This document shows, piece by piece, positions 1 to 9,246 of a stretch of DNA of 64,000 nt. The notes under the pieces were generated by a model. The model had not been told where the DNA came from. It ran no database searches and saw only the letters and a list, made by a program, of their open reading frames with translations. Position numbers and translations under genes: made by a program. Source of the stretch: Trichomonas vaginalis G3 (Eukaryota > Parabasalia > Trichomonadida > Trichomonadidae); NCBI RefSeq assembly GCF_026262505.1, contig NC_067203.1, positions 10,416,001-10,480,000 of the forward strand, read 5' to 3'. Positions within the stretch are counted from its first letter, which is position 1, and the number at the start of each line of letters is the position of its first letter.

Positions 1-1757
1 AGCAATAGAACAAATACTAACGTAGTCATAAACGTTTAAATCAAACTCTTTCAATAAGTCATTGCGGAACTTTACAAAACCTTCTCTTAAAATTCTTACA
101 TCTTGTTTGCAGTAAAACGTGCTATATTTTTCTAAGTCGAAGTGGTTTTCATCTATTCTGCAACCTTTGATGGAATCTATGTTCTTCATAAATGTATCTG
201 CATCATGGATAAACTTACATGCTTCAGAAATGACACCAGTTCTGTTGTCATTTGCTAACAAAACACTGCTGTAGTAGTTATATGGAAATACTTCTTTCGG
301 TCCTGTTTGTAAGTTAAACATAGCAGGAAATAGTTTAAGCTTCTTATTTATAACACTGTAAGAGTCTTTTATAATAATTGCCCGTCCTTTATATAAGCCA
401 GTTATTTGCATTGTTCGTGAACCTTTAATGATGGGAGTTCCTTTCACTTCTGTCATGTGTCTTAAGATGAAGTTTATGTCATAACTGAGGTTGTGGAAAT
501 ATATTAAACTCTTGTCAGGAAGTCTTTCCAAAAATTCTGTTGCACAGTTTTGACCCCAAATGCTTTCACTCACTGAACCATCTTCACTGTCATAACAGAT
601 GTTAAAAGCTTTATGAAAGCCATCCGTACTACACTCAAAGTCAGCAAAGAAAACGTGCTCAGGAATGAATTTACATTTAGCTTTATTTACTTCTTTTGAC
701 TCTGCTTTCTTCTTCAGTTGTACACAATACTTTGGAGCATATGTCAAATCTTTAAATGGTGCAAGGTTCTGTTTATATAAGTCAGTAGTATATGTGAAAA
801 GTTCTCCATAAGAAATAGGTTCGAAATATTTGCACTCCCACAATGTTTTCATAACATCCCATAACGGTGTTGTTCTATCATAACGAACTACATATTTATC
901 TCTCTCTTTGTATAAATCTTCATCTGTTTCTCAATGTTCATTCCACCACAAGCTTTGAGAATTTCTTTATAGTTTCGAATGAAGTATGTTGTCATTGGTA
1001 ATCTTTCATTTAGCATGTAGTGGTCTTCAACAAGAAGTAAGTCAATAGTTCTAACAGTTTCGCATTCTTTTGGTATATATCTCTTTATTTCATTATGTCT
1101 TGAGTCATTGAAATAACCAATGGTAACATTAAATGCTATACCTGTTGCGTCAGAAATTTCTTGTACTTTACTTTGAGGAAAGTCTCTAACACGAATGACT
1201 TCTCTCATGTGGTCAATAGTTTCTTCATTTACTCCAGCCTGAATGCAAGCATAAACGAAACAATTGTCCTCTGTCATAAGTGTTGCAGTTCTTTTGTTCA
1301 GTTCATTGAAGATTTGGTAGCGTTCAAGATTTATAGGTAATGTGCAAAGATACTTCCAGAACTGACCGCTTCTCTTCTTATAAAACTTCTTTTCACCATT
1401 ATCTTTCCAAAAGCTTTCTATAAGTGCTGGGTTTCCTGTTTGCTTAAGAGCTTCCAAAATGGCTTTCTGGTCATTTGTCAGTGTGCTTTCATCTCTATAT
1501 GGTCTCTTTTTTGGTTTGCCTTTCTTTACATCTGACATCGTTAAGCCTTCATATTCTGTTAAATCATACATCTTTATTTCGGTAAGATTCTTTATGTTTG
1601 TCAAGAAGAAGTCATAGTGCATTTCAACAATACCTGCAGCATTTGCTTCTATCTCTGATATAAAGTTCTCCTTCAAGAGCTGATGTAGTAATGTTCCAAT
1701 ATTATTGAGGTTTAACGTAGAACATTCATACTTTCCACCAAGTTTATAACATACCAT
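1..1757 (-). pseudogene. Protein-primed family B DNA polymerase, N-terminal and exonuclease part, frameshifted
   Basis: Two reading frames together give the amino half of a Maverick PolB; the palm lies beyond the window edge. The upstream frame (1757 to 888) holds a conserved pre-exonuclease region with an OTU-like look: DNCFVYAC near residue 167 and DHYML near residue 247. The second frame (about 890 to 1) shows the three 3'-5' exonuclease motifs in order: FADFE (Exo I), HNLSYD (Exo II, NxxxD) and YCKQD (Exo III, YxxxD). The frames separate near position 900 in an AGAGAGA run, which fits a one-base indel. Either the gene is decayed or the run is miscounted. The role is replication of the element; proofreading residues are present. 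Confidence 0.8.
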
Positions 1758-2430
1758 CCATCTTTTGTGAGTTTATTTTAATTTTCTCTAAGAGTCTCAT
1801 GAAAACCTTACCGAAATGTTTGTGTAAGTAGTCTCTGTTTGGTTCATCTAAAGCTTCGATGTTAAAGTCAATGAGTCTATTGCCTGACTTCACATTTCTC
1901 TTCCTATTCTCTTCATCTTTCTTTAACCATCTCTCACCTTCTTTTGGTTTGTCGTCAATGGAACGAATGACATCGTTAGCTTTGCGAACTTGTTCTATAG
2001 CACTTTTAAACATCTCTCTTCTCTGTTGTTTCAGTGTGTCATCTCTCTTTCGTGTTTCACCAACGTTTGCATTTGTTATGTCAAACATTTCTCTTCTTAC
2101 TTCATGCGAAAGAGCTTTACGAGTATGACCAACGTTCGCATTTGTTATGTCAAACATTTCTCTTCTTACTTCATGAGGTACTGAACGTCTATGATATAAG
2201 TCAATAGCAATGTCATTTAAAGGAAATGCTCTTGCATGGACTTCGTCCTCGCCGCGTTGCGGCTTTATGAACTCATGAATTCTATCATAACTTATTGCAC
2301 CATTGTAGTCTTTAATGAAGTCAGCGAGTGCTTTTTTGTTTGTCGCGTAATGCTTTGCAACATCTATATTAGCTTCTGTAAGAAGTTGTTTTATTTCCGA
2401 GTGTTCTAACTTAGACAACTTCCGATACAT
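1744..2430 (-). CDS. Repeat-containing protein upstream of PolB, possibly its extreme N-terminus
   Basis: A 228-residue basic, charged protein whose end overlaps the start of the polymerase frame by 14 bp. It may be a separate gene or the displaced N-terminus of the polymerase, since a one-base shift would join the two. It contains a 23-residue tandem repeat (69 bp period) with core RREMFDITNANVG, seen twice, plus a weaker third RREMF. A GC double hairpin (2238-2263) sits inside it and encodes the out-of-character segment FIKPQRGEDEVHA. The upstream sequence is a T-rich tract like that of other early-type genes here. Function unknown. Confidence 0.6.
   Translation of the reverse strand: MYRKLSKLEHSEIKQLLTEANIDVAKHYATNKKALADFIKDYNGAISYDRIHEFIKPQRGEDEVHARAFPLNDIAIDLYHRRSVPHEVRREMFDITNANVGHTRKALSHEVRREMFDITNANVGETRKRDDTLKQQRREMFKSAIEQVRKANDVIRSIDDKPKEGERWLKKDEENRKRNVKSGNRLIDFNIEALDEPNRDYLHKHFGKVFMRLLEKIKINSQKMDGML
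2238..2263. repeat. GC-rich double hairpin, copy 1
   Basis: Two perfect short hairpins lie 2 nt apart: GGAC-TTC-GTCC (2238-2248) and GCCGC-GTT-GCGGC (2251-2263). They are preceded by CAT and followed by TTTATGAA. The element is inside an AT-rich coding region and does not break the frame. It aligns without gaps to copy 3 (10995-11020). Confidence 0.75.
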
Positions 2431-2521
2431 CTTTAGTAGGAAATAAAAAAATATTTTTTGAAAAAATTAGATTAGATTTTTTTTAAGTTATTTTTCAAAA
2501 TAATTTAATATTTTTATTTTA

Positions 2522-2791
2522 ATGAAACACATGCAAGATTGCAAGTTCTTTTCATACAATGCTCTCGCTACTGCCATCAAGAATGAGTTCAATAATGCTT
2601 CAAACGTTAATGTTATCTTTAACAAGAAGTTTGTGAAAGAATCTAAGTTTGGTCAGTATGTCAGACCATTAGCTATTGTCATTGACCGCAAACGTTATAC
2701 TTCACAAGAGTTAGCAGTAGTTTTGAAACAAAAGGGTTTCTTCGTGAATGTCAAAGATACTCATTATACTATTAAAGAACTCCAACATTGA
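2522..2791 (+). CDS. Small Maverick protein, unknown function
   Basis: An 89-residue basic protein transcribed away from the polymerase gene, with a 91-bp AT-only divergent region between them. It has alternating hydrophobic and Lys/Arg residues and no signal peptide or membrane segment. I do not recognise a family. Codon use and position support a real gene. Confidence 0.5.
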   Translation: MKHMQDCKFFSYNALATAIKNEFNNASNVNVIFNKKFVKESKFGQYVRPLAIVIDRKRYTSQELAVVLKQKGFFVNVKDTHYTIKELQH

Positions 2792-2807
2792 CTTCTTCAG
2801 TATTGCT

Positions 2808-2992
2808 ATGAATCTTTCCGAACAGAAAGAATATAAGAAGGGTGAAACAAATGTGAAATATTATCTTCATCTCTGAAGACAATAACGAACAAAGATGTTA
2901 TACAAAAGTTCTTACCAAAGGTTGAAGAAGCTTCTATTGACATTGACGAAGGAAGTGAAATGGTTGAAGAAATTGACCCTGACGTCATTTAA
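2808..2992 (+). pseudogene. Small acidic-tailed Maverick protein, frameshifted
   Basis: A short gene directly after the preceding small gene. It starts MNLSEQKEYKKGE and runs into a stop at about 2877; shifting by one base continues to an acidic tail ending EEIDPDVI and a stop at 2990-2992. The tail has the composition of a real protein, so this is probably a gene with a one-base indel. Function unknown. Confidence 0.4.
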
Positions 2993-3010
2993 GCAAAAAT
3001 ATATTTTTGG

Positions 3011-3226
3011 TTAGTCTTCATATCGATATTTTACAACAATTCCCCAATGTATAAACTTTTCATACGCTTTTTCATAAGCTTTATATACCTTCAGAAATTT
3101 TGCATAATCTTTAGAAGCATTTAGATATTGTTTAAATGCTTTGTATGTCTTCAGAAATTTTGCATAATCTTTTACATGTTGTTCGTTCTCTTCTTCTGTC
3201 ATGAGTTCCGAATATTCTAAATTCAT
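3011..3226 (-). CDS. Small repeat protein of Maverick element 1
   Basis: A 71-residue protein rich in Lys, Tyr and Ala with an internal repeat (KDYAKFLK followed by YKA, seen twice). It is preceded in its own direction by the T-rich tract and GAAAGAAC-ATG arrangement found before other early-type genes of these elements. Probably helical. No family recognised. Confidence 0.5.
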   Translation of the reverse strand: MNLEYSELMTEEENEQHVKDYAKFLKTYKAFKQYLNASKDYAKFLKVYKAYEKAYEKFIHWGIVVKYRYED

Positions 3227-3281
3227 GTTCTTTCATATGAGATAAAATTTTATAAAAAAAATAAAATTAGCTTAGATTTTT

Positions 3282-4109
3282 TTATTCTTCCTCTTTGAAG
3301 TTATCGAAATATTCTGTTATTTTTTCCTTCAGTAATGTTAAGTCTTCTTTGAATGTAAGTATTGTGCAACCTTTGATGTCATAGTGTGTTTGAGGAAGAG
3401 TATTTTTGACAATTTCCTTTATTTGCTCATTCGGTGTCATTGAAATCGGTAAGTTTTCACGATAGAACCAGTTTCTGTCAGATTTGTAAATCTTAGCAAG
3501 GTCATAAAAGCTTTTGTTGTTTCTTCTGACTAAATGCAACATAACCATATCTCTATCTTCTTCTTTCTCCAACTCTTCAGTATATATCATATACTTATAA
3601 CTCTTTTCCTTTCCTTTTGGTACCGAACGTGGTATTCTTTTCTGTATGCTTTTGTCTTTGGATTCAATGACTTCATCTTTTGCTTGAAGTTTCTTTTCCA
3701 TCTCTCCACGTTCTGCTTTATATAGTTCATCTAACATCATGAAAATATAACAAGCATAACGAGGTGAAGCCCATATTGCTACAGCATTTACTAAAAGTCT
3801 ATGAACATAATATCCTCTTAAATTTATTGGCAAATTCTTACGATTTTCATACGGAATCTCATTCCTCGGTTTTTCGAGGGAAGCAAACATATGAGGAAAT
3901 TCTTCTAAAAGTTCTTTTGTCTGTTGGTTTTCAAACCAATGATATGCTTGCTTTGTAGAACGAAGAGCATTCAAAATACTTTGCATTTGGTACATATCGT
4001 CTTTGACCGAACGAATGAGACGTAACTGTTTGTTATACTGTATGTACTCATATTCTTCATTTATAGCTTCATGGACTATAACTGTTGTTGTGTTCTCTGT
4101 TGTTGACAT
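3282..4109 (-). CDS. KilA-N domain protein
   Basis: I choose the start at 4109 (MSTTENTTTV), because the conserved promoter-like tract ends just before it; an upstream in-frame Met at 4232 would put that tract inside the gene. Residues about 40-140 fit a KilA-N domain, ending in LRGYYVHRLLVNAVAIWASP and YACYIFMMLDELY, which resembles the YLHPDLA...WISP signature. A charged linker follows. The C-terminal part (YMIYTEEL..., RNNKSFYDLAKIYKSDRNW) resembles domains that follow KilA-N in large DNA viruses. KilA-N proteins bind DNA, so a regulatory or replication-associated role is likely. Confidence 0.7.
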   Translation of the reverse strand: MSTTENTTTVIVHEAINEEYEYIQYNKQLRLIRSVKDDMYQMQSILNALRSTKQAYHWFENQQTKELLEEFPHMFASLEKPRNEIPYENRKNLPINLRGYYVHRLLVNAVAIWASPRYACYIFMMLDELYKAERGEMEKKLQAKDEVIESKDKSIQKRIPRSVPKGKEKSYKYMIYTEELEKEEDRDMVMLHLVRRNNKSFYDLAKIYKSDRNWFYRENLPISMTPNEQIKEIVKNTLPQTHYDIKGCTILTFKEDLTLLKEKITEYFDNFKEEE

Positions 4110-4170
4110 ATCTGTCTTTACATACAAAATAAAAAAATAAATAAAAATAAAACTAACTTTATTTTTTCTG
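4110..4170 (-). promoter_or_regulatory. Candidate early-type promoter upstream of the KilA-N gene
   Basis: In gene orientation the tract reads AAAGTTAGTTTTA, a run of T with few A, then TTTTATTTTGTATGTAAAG, then the start codon. Almost the same tract precedes the start at 4814, and a version with the first box inverted precedes 6759. Confidence 0.5.
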
Positions 4171-4203
4171 TCTTTCACAAAAGACCAAAAATAAACGTTA
4201 TTT

Positions 4204-4814
4204 TTACATGTATTTTTCAGCAACTTCGTCAAATAATTTTATAGCTTTATCTATCTCATCTACTTCAAACGTTTCTTTACCTTTTATGGGAGCACCATAT
4301 ATTTTCTCAAACTTTTCGAGTAGTTCTGTTTCAGCAGCTCTCATATCGTTAACGAACACAACCTTAACTCTATTGACTGTACTGTCATATCTTTGAGTTA
4401 TATTATATGTTCTTCCTATCTTATATCTCTTTGTATTGAAGTCCTTCGGTTTCTGAACGATGTAAAGTAAGCCTTCACTGCAACGTTCTGAGTCGAATAA
4501 ACCATATGTTATGAAGTTATATCCAACAACTGGGTCAATCCATAACAAAACTATTGGTATAAGACTTTTGTCGATGAGATATGCTGTAGTTCCATAGAAT
4601 CTTACCGATATCATAAGCTCAGGATTTCTTGTCAAAATTTTCTGAGTTGAAGCAATTCCAACCCAATGCATGTTTTCTTTCCAGATGGAGATATAATGTC
4701 TGACAAAGAATATTTGTTGTATTTCTTTGAGTATCTTACGTTTAAATCACCAATTCTAACCAATTTAGTGTTATTGTCTATCTTTTTAACTGTTTCAAAC
4801 TCAATGTTTAACAT
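4204..4814 (-). pseudogene. KilA-N plus T5orf172 (GIY-YIG-like) protein, frameshifted
   Basis: The gene starts at 4814 (MLNIEFETVKK) after the conserved promoter-like tract. The first frame ends after about 60 residues; the next frame picks up near 4675. The N-terminal half matches a KilA-N/MSV199-type DNA-binding domain (VRYSKKYNKYSLSDI, then AYLIDKSLIPIVLLWIDP). The C-terminal third, from GLLYIVQKP through YKIGRT and AAETELLEKF to KGKETFEV, matches T5orf172, a GIY-YIG-related domain often fused to KilA-N in large DNA viruses. One indel separates the halves, so it is probably inactive unless the indel is an assembly error. Confidence 0.65.
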
Positions 4815-4875
4815 TTCTGTTCTTACATACAAAATAAAAAAATAAAAAAAATAAAACTAACTTTATTTTTTCTAT
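4815..4875 (-). promoter_or_regulatory. Candidate early-type promoter upstream of the KilA-N/T5orf172 gene
   Basis: It has the same layout as the tract at 4110-4170: AAAGTTAGTTTTA, a long T/A tract, then TTTTATTTTGTATGTAAG and the start codon about 8 nt later. Confidence 0.5.
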
Positions 4876-5820
4876 CTTAAGGAAATTCACTGTTTTCATA
4901 GAGTTTTGGCGACCCAGAAAAAAAAAACGGTCTCGCTGTGCTTCATGATTTTCATGTGTTTTAGGCAAGGCCGATAAAATCCGGTCTAGAGAAATTTTCA
5001 CGATTTCATGTGTTTTGGCGACCCAGAAAAAAAAAACGGTCTCGCTGTTCTTCACTGTTTTCATAGAGTTTTGGCGACTGGGGTTTCGAGGGAAGCAATC
5101 TTATGCCATTTTACTCAGATTTTTGTGCTGAATTCAGCAAAAATATATTTTAGGGTAGAAGGTTAGATCTAACCTCTTTTCTCACCTCTTTTCTACCCTC
5201 TTGAATTTTCATGATTTCATCGTACATGTTTTGTCATGATTTCATCGTACATGTTTTGTCAAAACTTCTTCGTAAATGTTTTGTCAAGACTTCTTCGTAA
5301 ATGTTTTGTCAAGACTTCTTCTTCGTAATGAGTGTAAATCAGACAAAAATATATTTTAGGGTAGAAGGTTAGATCTAACCTCTTTTCTCACCTCTTTTCT
5401 ACCCTCTTGAATTTTCATGATTTCATCGTACATGTTTTGTCATGATTTCATCGTACATGTTTTGTCATGATTTCATCGTACATGTTTTGTCATGATTTCA
5501 TCGTACATGTTTTGTCAAACATGAACGTAAATGTTTTGTCAAGACTTCTTCATCGTAATGAGCGTAAATCAGACAAAAATATATTTTAGGGTAGAAGGTT
5601 AGATCTAACCTGTTTTCTAACCTCTTTTCTACCCCAGTTATTTTATAAGCGTTTTACATGGTAAACGTTATTTTTTAAATTTTGTGAAAACTCAACGGTT
5701 TGACACATGCCCTAAAAATTATTTTACTCAGAATTTTGTTGCTGAATTCAATAAAAATATATTTTAGGGTAGAAGGTTAGATCTAACCTGTTTTCTAACC
5801 TCTTTTCTACCCCAGTTATT
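4876..5820. repeat. Intergenic repeat block with palindromes and short tandem repeats
   Basis: No gene is visible. From left to right: two copies of a unit starting TTTTGGCGACCCAG and ending CGGTCTCGCTGT (4911-4946 and 5013-5048); four copies of a palindrome-bearing unit AGGGTAGAAGGTTAGATCT (near 5151, 5358, 5588 and 5766); and direct repeats of CATGATTTCATCGTACATG and CTTCGTAAATGTTTTGTCA between them. The open frame across 4801-5064 is repeat sequence and not a gene. The block separates two same-strand genes. It may hold terminators or replication signals; that is inference. Confidence 0.8.
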
Positions 5821-6759
5821 TTATAAGCGTTTTACATGGTAAACGTTATGAATTCGTGAGACTCTAAACAGTTTTGTAGCTTCTATTTCTTCGCTGAGGA
5901 TATCGAATGTTTTAACGATACCGAAAGTTTCTTTATACTTCTTCTTGACGTCAGATAGAAGGAAATCGTCAGCAGTTGGATAGTTTTTGTTCAGAAATTC
6001 TAACATGTCCATTTTATCTTCTGCTGGTTTTTCTGCTTCTTTCTTTAAGTCTGCATAGTCGTTTCTCATTCTTTCTATCTCTTTGACGGAGTAGTTATAT
6101 TTCCTCATTGCTGCTTTACATTTTGAACATTGCGGGTTCATTTTTGCGTTATATTCTGAAACCTTACCTGCTAAAACAACCAAGGCGTCAATGGTTTTCT
6201 TTAAATCTGAAGCAGTTGGTTTTATCTGTTCATTCCATACCTTACCTCTTCTATCTTTATCTCTTATCTGCCATACACATTCAGCAACTAACGAAACAAA
6301 GTTGTCGTAGGTCTTAAATTCTTCAGATTTATATATGTCAGAAACATTCTTATATACCATGTCGCAATCTTTGTCCATAACTTTATGGTTGCAATGAAAT
6401 CCTAGAAACTCATAGTTTACCTTTCGTATGAACTTCTTTATTTCTACTGAGTCAGTTGCTTTGACTTCAATTTCGTCGAATTCAGGAATAGTGAGTTTTT
6501 GTTGTTGGATTTCAGGTAGTTTGGGTAAATGGTCGATGAGGTCCTGCATTTCATAAAGATACTGTTCATTTGTTTCATCTTTCGCACTACAGTCTAAATT
6601 ACTTGTTAAAAGTTCTTGCTTTATCTTCTGGATTTCTGTTTCAAAAGTATATGAAGAAGGAATGAAGCTTTTCATCTCTACTAACATAGATGTTGGATTC
6701 ATGACTAACGAGTTTGGTGCTGTTGTTTGAATTGTTGTTGTGCCGATTGTTGAAATCAT
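5821..6759 (-). CDS. Conserved Maverick protein of unknown function (coiled coil, CxxC)
   Basis: About 312 residues when started at 6759 (MISTIGTTTIQTT), just after the promoter-like tract. It has a central CSKC pair, a charged helical stretch (MRKYNYSVKEIERMRNDYADL) and a C-terminal domain with the spacing of a small winged helix (FLNKNYPTADDFLLSDVKKK). A near-identical but broken copy lies in element 2 (40936-41849), the strongest coding link between these two elements. It is flanked on both sides by palindrome blocks. Its upstream position near the KilA-N genes suggests an early or replication role, without further proof. Confidence 0.6.
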   Translation of the reverse strand: MISTIGTTTIQTTAPNSLVMNPTSMLVEMKSFIPSSYTFETEIQKIKQELLTSNLDCSAKDETNEQYLYEMQDLIDHLPKLPEIQQQKLTIPEFDEIEVKATDSVEIKKFIRKVNYEFLGFHCNHKVMDKDCDMVYKNVSDIYKSEEFKTYDNFVSLVAECVWQIRDKDRRGKVWNEQIKPTASDLKKTIDALVVLAGKVSEYNAKMNPQCSKCKAAMRKYNYSVKEIERMRNDYADLKKEAEKPAEDKMDMLEFLNKNYPTADDFLLSDVKKKYKETFGIVKTFDILSEEIEATKLFRVSRIHNVYHVKRL

Positions 6760-6820
6760 ATCTTTTATACAAAATAAAAAAAATAAAAAAATAAAGTTAG
6801 TTTTATTTTTTATTTCGGGA
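6760..6820 (-). promoter_or_regulatory. Candidate early-type promoter with inverted first box
   Basis: In gene orientation it reads AAAACTAACTTTA, a T-rich tract, TTTTATTTTGTATAAAAG, then the start codon. The first box is the reverse complement of the box at 4110-4170 and 4815-4875. Confidence 0.4.
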
Positions 6821-6829
6821 AAATTCATG

Positions 6830-7262
6830 AAAATTCATGAGGTTAGAAAAGAGGTTAGAAAAGAGGTTAGATCTAACCTTCTACCCTAAACATTATTTTT
6901 GGTGTAAAATTCATGAAAATTCATGAGGTTAGAAAAGAGGTTAGAAAAGAGGTTAGATCTAACCATCTACCCTAAAATATATTTTTGGGTCCTTTACACT
7001 CATTACGAAGAAGTCTTGACAAAACATTTACGAAGAAGTCATGAAAATTCAAGAGGTGAAAAAAGAGGTGAAAAAACATTTACGAAGAAGTCTTGACAAA
7101 ACATTTACGAAGAAGTCATGAAAATTCAAGAGGTTAGAAAACAGGTTAGAAAACGTGTTAGATCTAACATTCTAACATAAACATTATTTTTTGGTGTAAA
7201 TAAATGGTACCATTAATAATTCCATGACTGTTCTCATTCATGTCTGATTTACATCTAATGAA
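6830..7262. repeat. Palindrome and short direct-repeat block
   Basis: Three palindromes centred on TTAGATCTAA (near 6871, 6957 and 7163), the third with the GTTAGATCTAACA core and matching changed arms, plus direct repeats of CATTTACGAAGAAGTC. The block separates the conserved CxxC gene from the integrase. No gene is visible. Confidence 0.8.
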
Positions 7263-7267
7263 AAAGT

Positions 7268-8353
7268 TTAGAAGAATTTTCTTATTCTTTCTGGCTTATT
7301 TTTGTCTTTCCAGTACTCCCGCTCTAATGGTCCCAGATGTGTTGGCTTTGACTCTCTCAAGTTCTTAGATGGTATAACATCTTCAACGCCTCCTTCATAT
7401 CTTACTTTATAAGTGTCATCGTTTGTGTTGTAGCCAAGTATTTCAATAACCACTCCTCGCTTTGCTTCGTCAATGGTTTCAGCAAGTTTGCCATTACTAC
7501 TTTCAACTAATTTATGACGAGGGTAAAATGCTATGGAGTCGTCAGCAGCTTTTATAAGATATCCATTACCTTGCGTAGAGTCTACGATATAATAATTTCG
7601 ACTTAACCTTAAACGTTTCTTTGTCAATGGTTTGTCGTCAAGAACTACACGAACTTTTGTACCAGGAATGAGGGTAAATTGTTTTGAATTTCTGATATTT
7701 TGTGTTTGACTTAGTTTCTTTTGTATATACTTTTCTTCTTGTTGTTGTGTCATTGAATTTGGTGTATGTCCTGTTGTAGAATGTGTTGAGGAATTATATA
7801 CTTCGAGAAAATGTTTCATTGTTTCTTCGGTAAAGTCTCGCTCTTGATTTAAATCTCTGAGAGTCCTTATGAAGCGGTTTATGATGCCGAGTATGTTATG
7901 GTTATGGTCTTCAGTAGTGTAGTGAGTTATGTTATGCTTAATGAGAAAATCTGTGATTTCATTGCTGAGGTATGCACTGTCTTGGTCTGATGTTAAAGTA
8001 CTTGGGCTATGTTCTGCTACAAACTTTTGTAAAACTCTTAACACTTCACGAGTTCCTTTATTCCTCATTGGATATGCATATGCTTTACGAGTGTTAACAT
8101 TTATGAAGATGAGGAATGGTTTATGTCTTCCTTTTCTGCTTTGAATGAGAGTGTCAAATTGGTATGCGTCAGGAGTGTTGGAGTAAATTGGTAAAAAGTA
8201 GTCGTAAGGATTTATTTTTGTTTGATGTACAACATTTTTGTCAAAGAACCTTTTCACTTCAGCTCTGTTAGTAAATCCCGAACTCTTTGCAGCTTCATTG
8301 AATTTCTTAAAAGACCTCCATGGATGTTGTTCGAATACTTCTTTCAAGCTCAT
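7268..8353 (-). CDS. Maverick retroviral-type integrase (rve)
   Basis: A 361-residue protein with an rve core: first Asp in YQFDTLI (D67), second in TSDQDSAY (D123) and the third position in LGIINRFIRTLRD, where the expected Glu is Asn (N159). Helix HNITHYTTEDHNHN precedes it as in polinton integrases. The C-terminal part (about 220-345) is beta-rich with a chromodomain- or SH3-like segment (YKVRYEGGVEDVIPSKNL). Its role is insertion of the element into chromosomal DNA. With Asn at the third catalytic position it may be inactive. It belongs to a different subfamily from the integrases of elements 2 and 3. Confidence 0.85.
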   Translation of the reverse strand: MSLKEVFEQHPWRSFKKFNEAAKSSGFTNRAEVKRFFDKNVVHQTKINPYDYFLPIYSNTPDAYQFDTLIQSRKGRHKPFLIFINVNTRKAYAYPMRNKGTREVLRVLQKFVAEHSPSTLTSDQDSAYLSNEITDFLIKHNITHYTTEDHNHNILGIINRFIRTLRDLNQERDFTEETMKHFLEVYNSSTHSTTGHTPNSMTQQQEEKYIQKKLSQTQNIRNSKQFTLIPGTKVRVVLDDKPLTKKRLRLSRNYYIVDSTQGNGYLIKAADDSIAFYPRHKLVESSNGKLAETIDEAKRGVVIEILGYNTNDDTYKVRYEGGVEDVIPSKNLRESKPTHLGPLEREYWKDKNKPERIRKFF

Positions 8354-9222
8354 TTATGTAAAGTTAAAGATTTTATTCTAGGCTCAAGCGCGTTCATTGA
8401 ACTCTATACCATGCGAATACAGTCACAAATGGTGGCATATAATCTGCACCCGAGCCTGTTGGATTTGTTGTGAAAGTATGTGAATGATTTCCTCCTGGTT
8501 CAGTTGGTCGAAAAGTCTTTTTTGCTGCATTGTTATAAGATGGAGATAAAACGTCATTGCCAGCTTCATACTCTGAGTTGTATAATGGGTGGTCTCTTAA
8601 TGAGTGGCTATGGTCGCCAGAAAAGTTTGTCGTTCCTGTATGAGTGTGCGGTGGAAGGTTTGCTTCAGTAATTTTCTTCGAACCTCCTGTTTGCTTTGAA
8701 TATCTAGCACAGTATAAGAATTTATCTACAATCTGTTCCCACGTACCGAAACCCAGAACTGTTGCTGGATTTGTTGAGTTCATTGACGTATAAATAGAAC
8801 CTATAGGATATAATGTTTGAAGTATTTCTGTCTTTAATGTTTGAAGCTCTGTTTTGTCAGCTTTCTTATCTAACATTGCTGGTAGTTCATATGCTTCAAA
8901 GTTTCTGGCATGATCTTCGGTATTCCTGCAACTCTTATCTAAATTGTTAAGAGTATCTTTTACGCTTGTACTTGGATTTTCTAATGGTGCACTTGAACCC
9001 AAATCATAGTTCAATATTATGTCGTCTGCTCTAACAGTAGTGAAGGATTTATGTGTATGGTTCTTGTCAGCTTTCTTATCATATAAATCTTGAGCAGTGA
9101 ATTTAACATTATTTTCATCCTCCATGACATAAACATTTCTACATCTAATGTATTTCATCGTCGTTATGTTTTCCTCCGATGTTAAACCTTGTGGAAAGTT
9201 AGGAGGTTTCCAATATAATGCA

Positions 9223-9246
9223 GCCGCGTGCGGCGGGGCTCCGCCC
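9223..9246. repeat. GC-rich double hairpin, copy 2
   Basis: Two hairpins: GCCGC-GT-GCGGC (9223-9234) and GGGC-TCC-GCCC (9236-9246). They lie inside the fibre gene. Compared with the element 3 fibre, which reads IEGTVEETGGDVLYYKPPN, the element 1 protein has an in-frame extra segment here (EGGAPPHAAA), so this looks like a true insertion. Confidence 0.75.

Noticed and set aside
4801..5064. Open frame of 87 codons on the minus strand
   Set aside because: It reads through two copies of a non-coding GGCGACC repeat and a promoter tract; no protein-like features.
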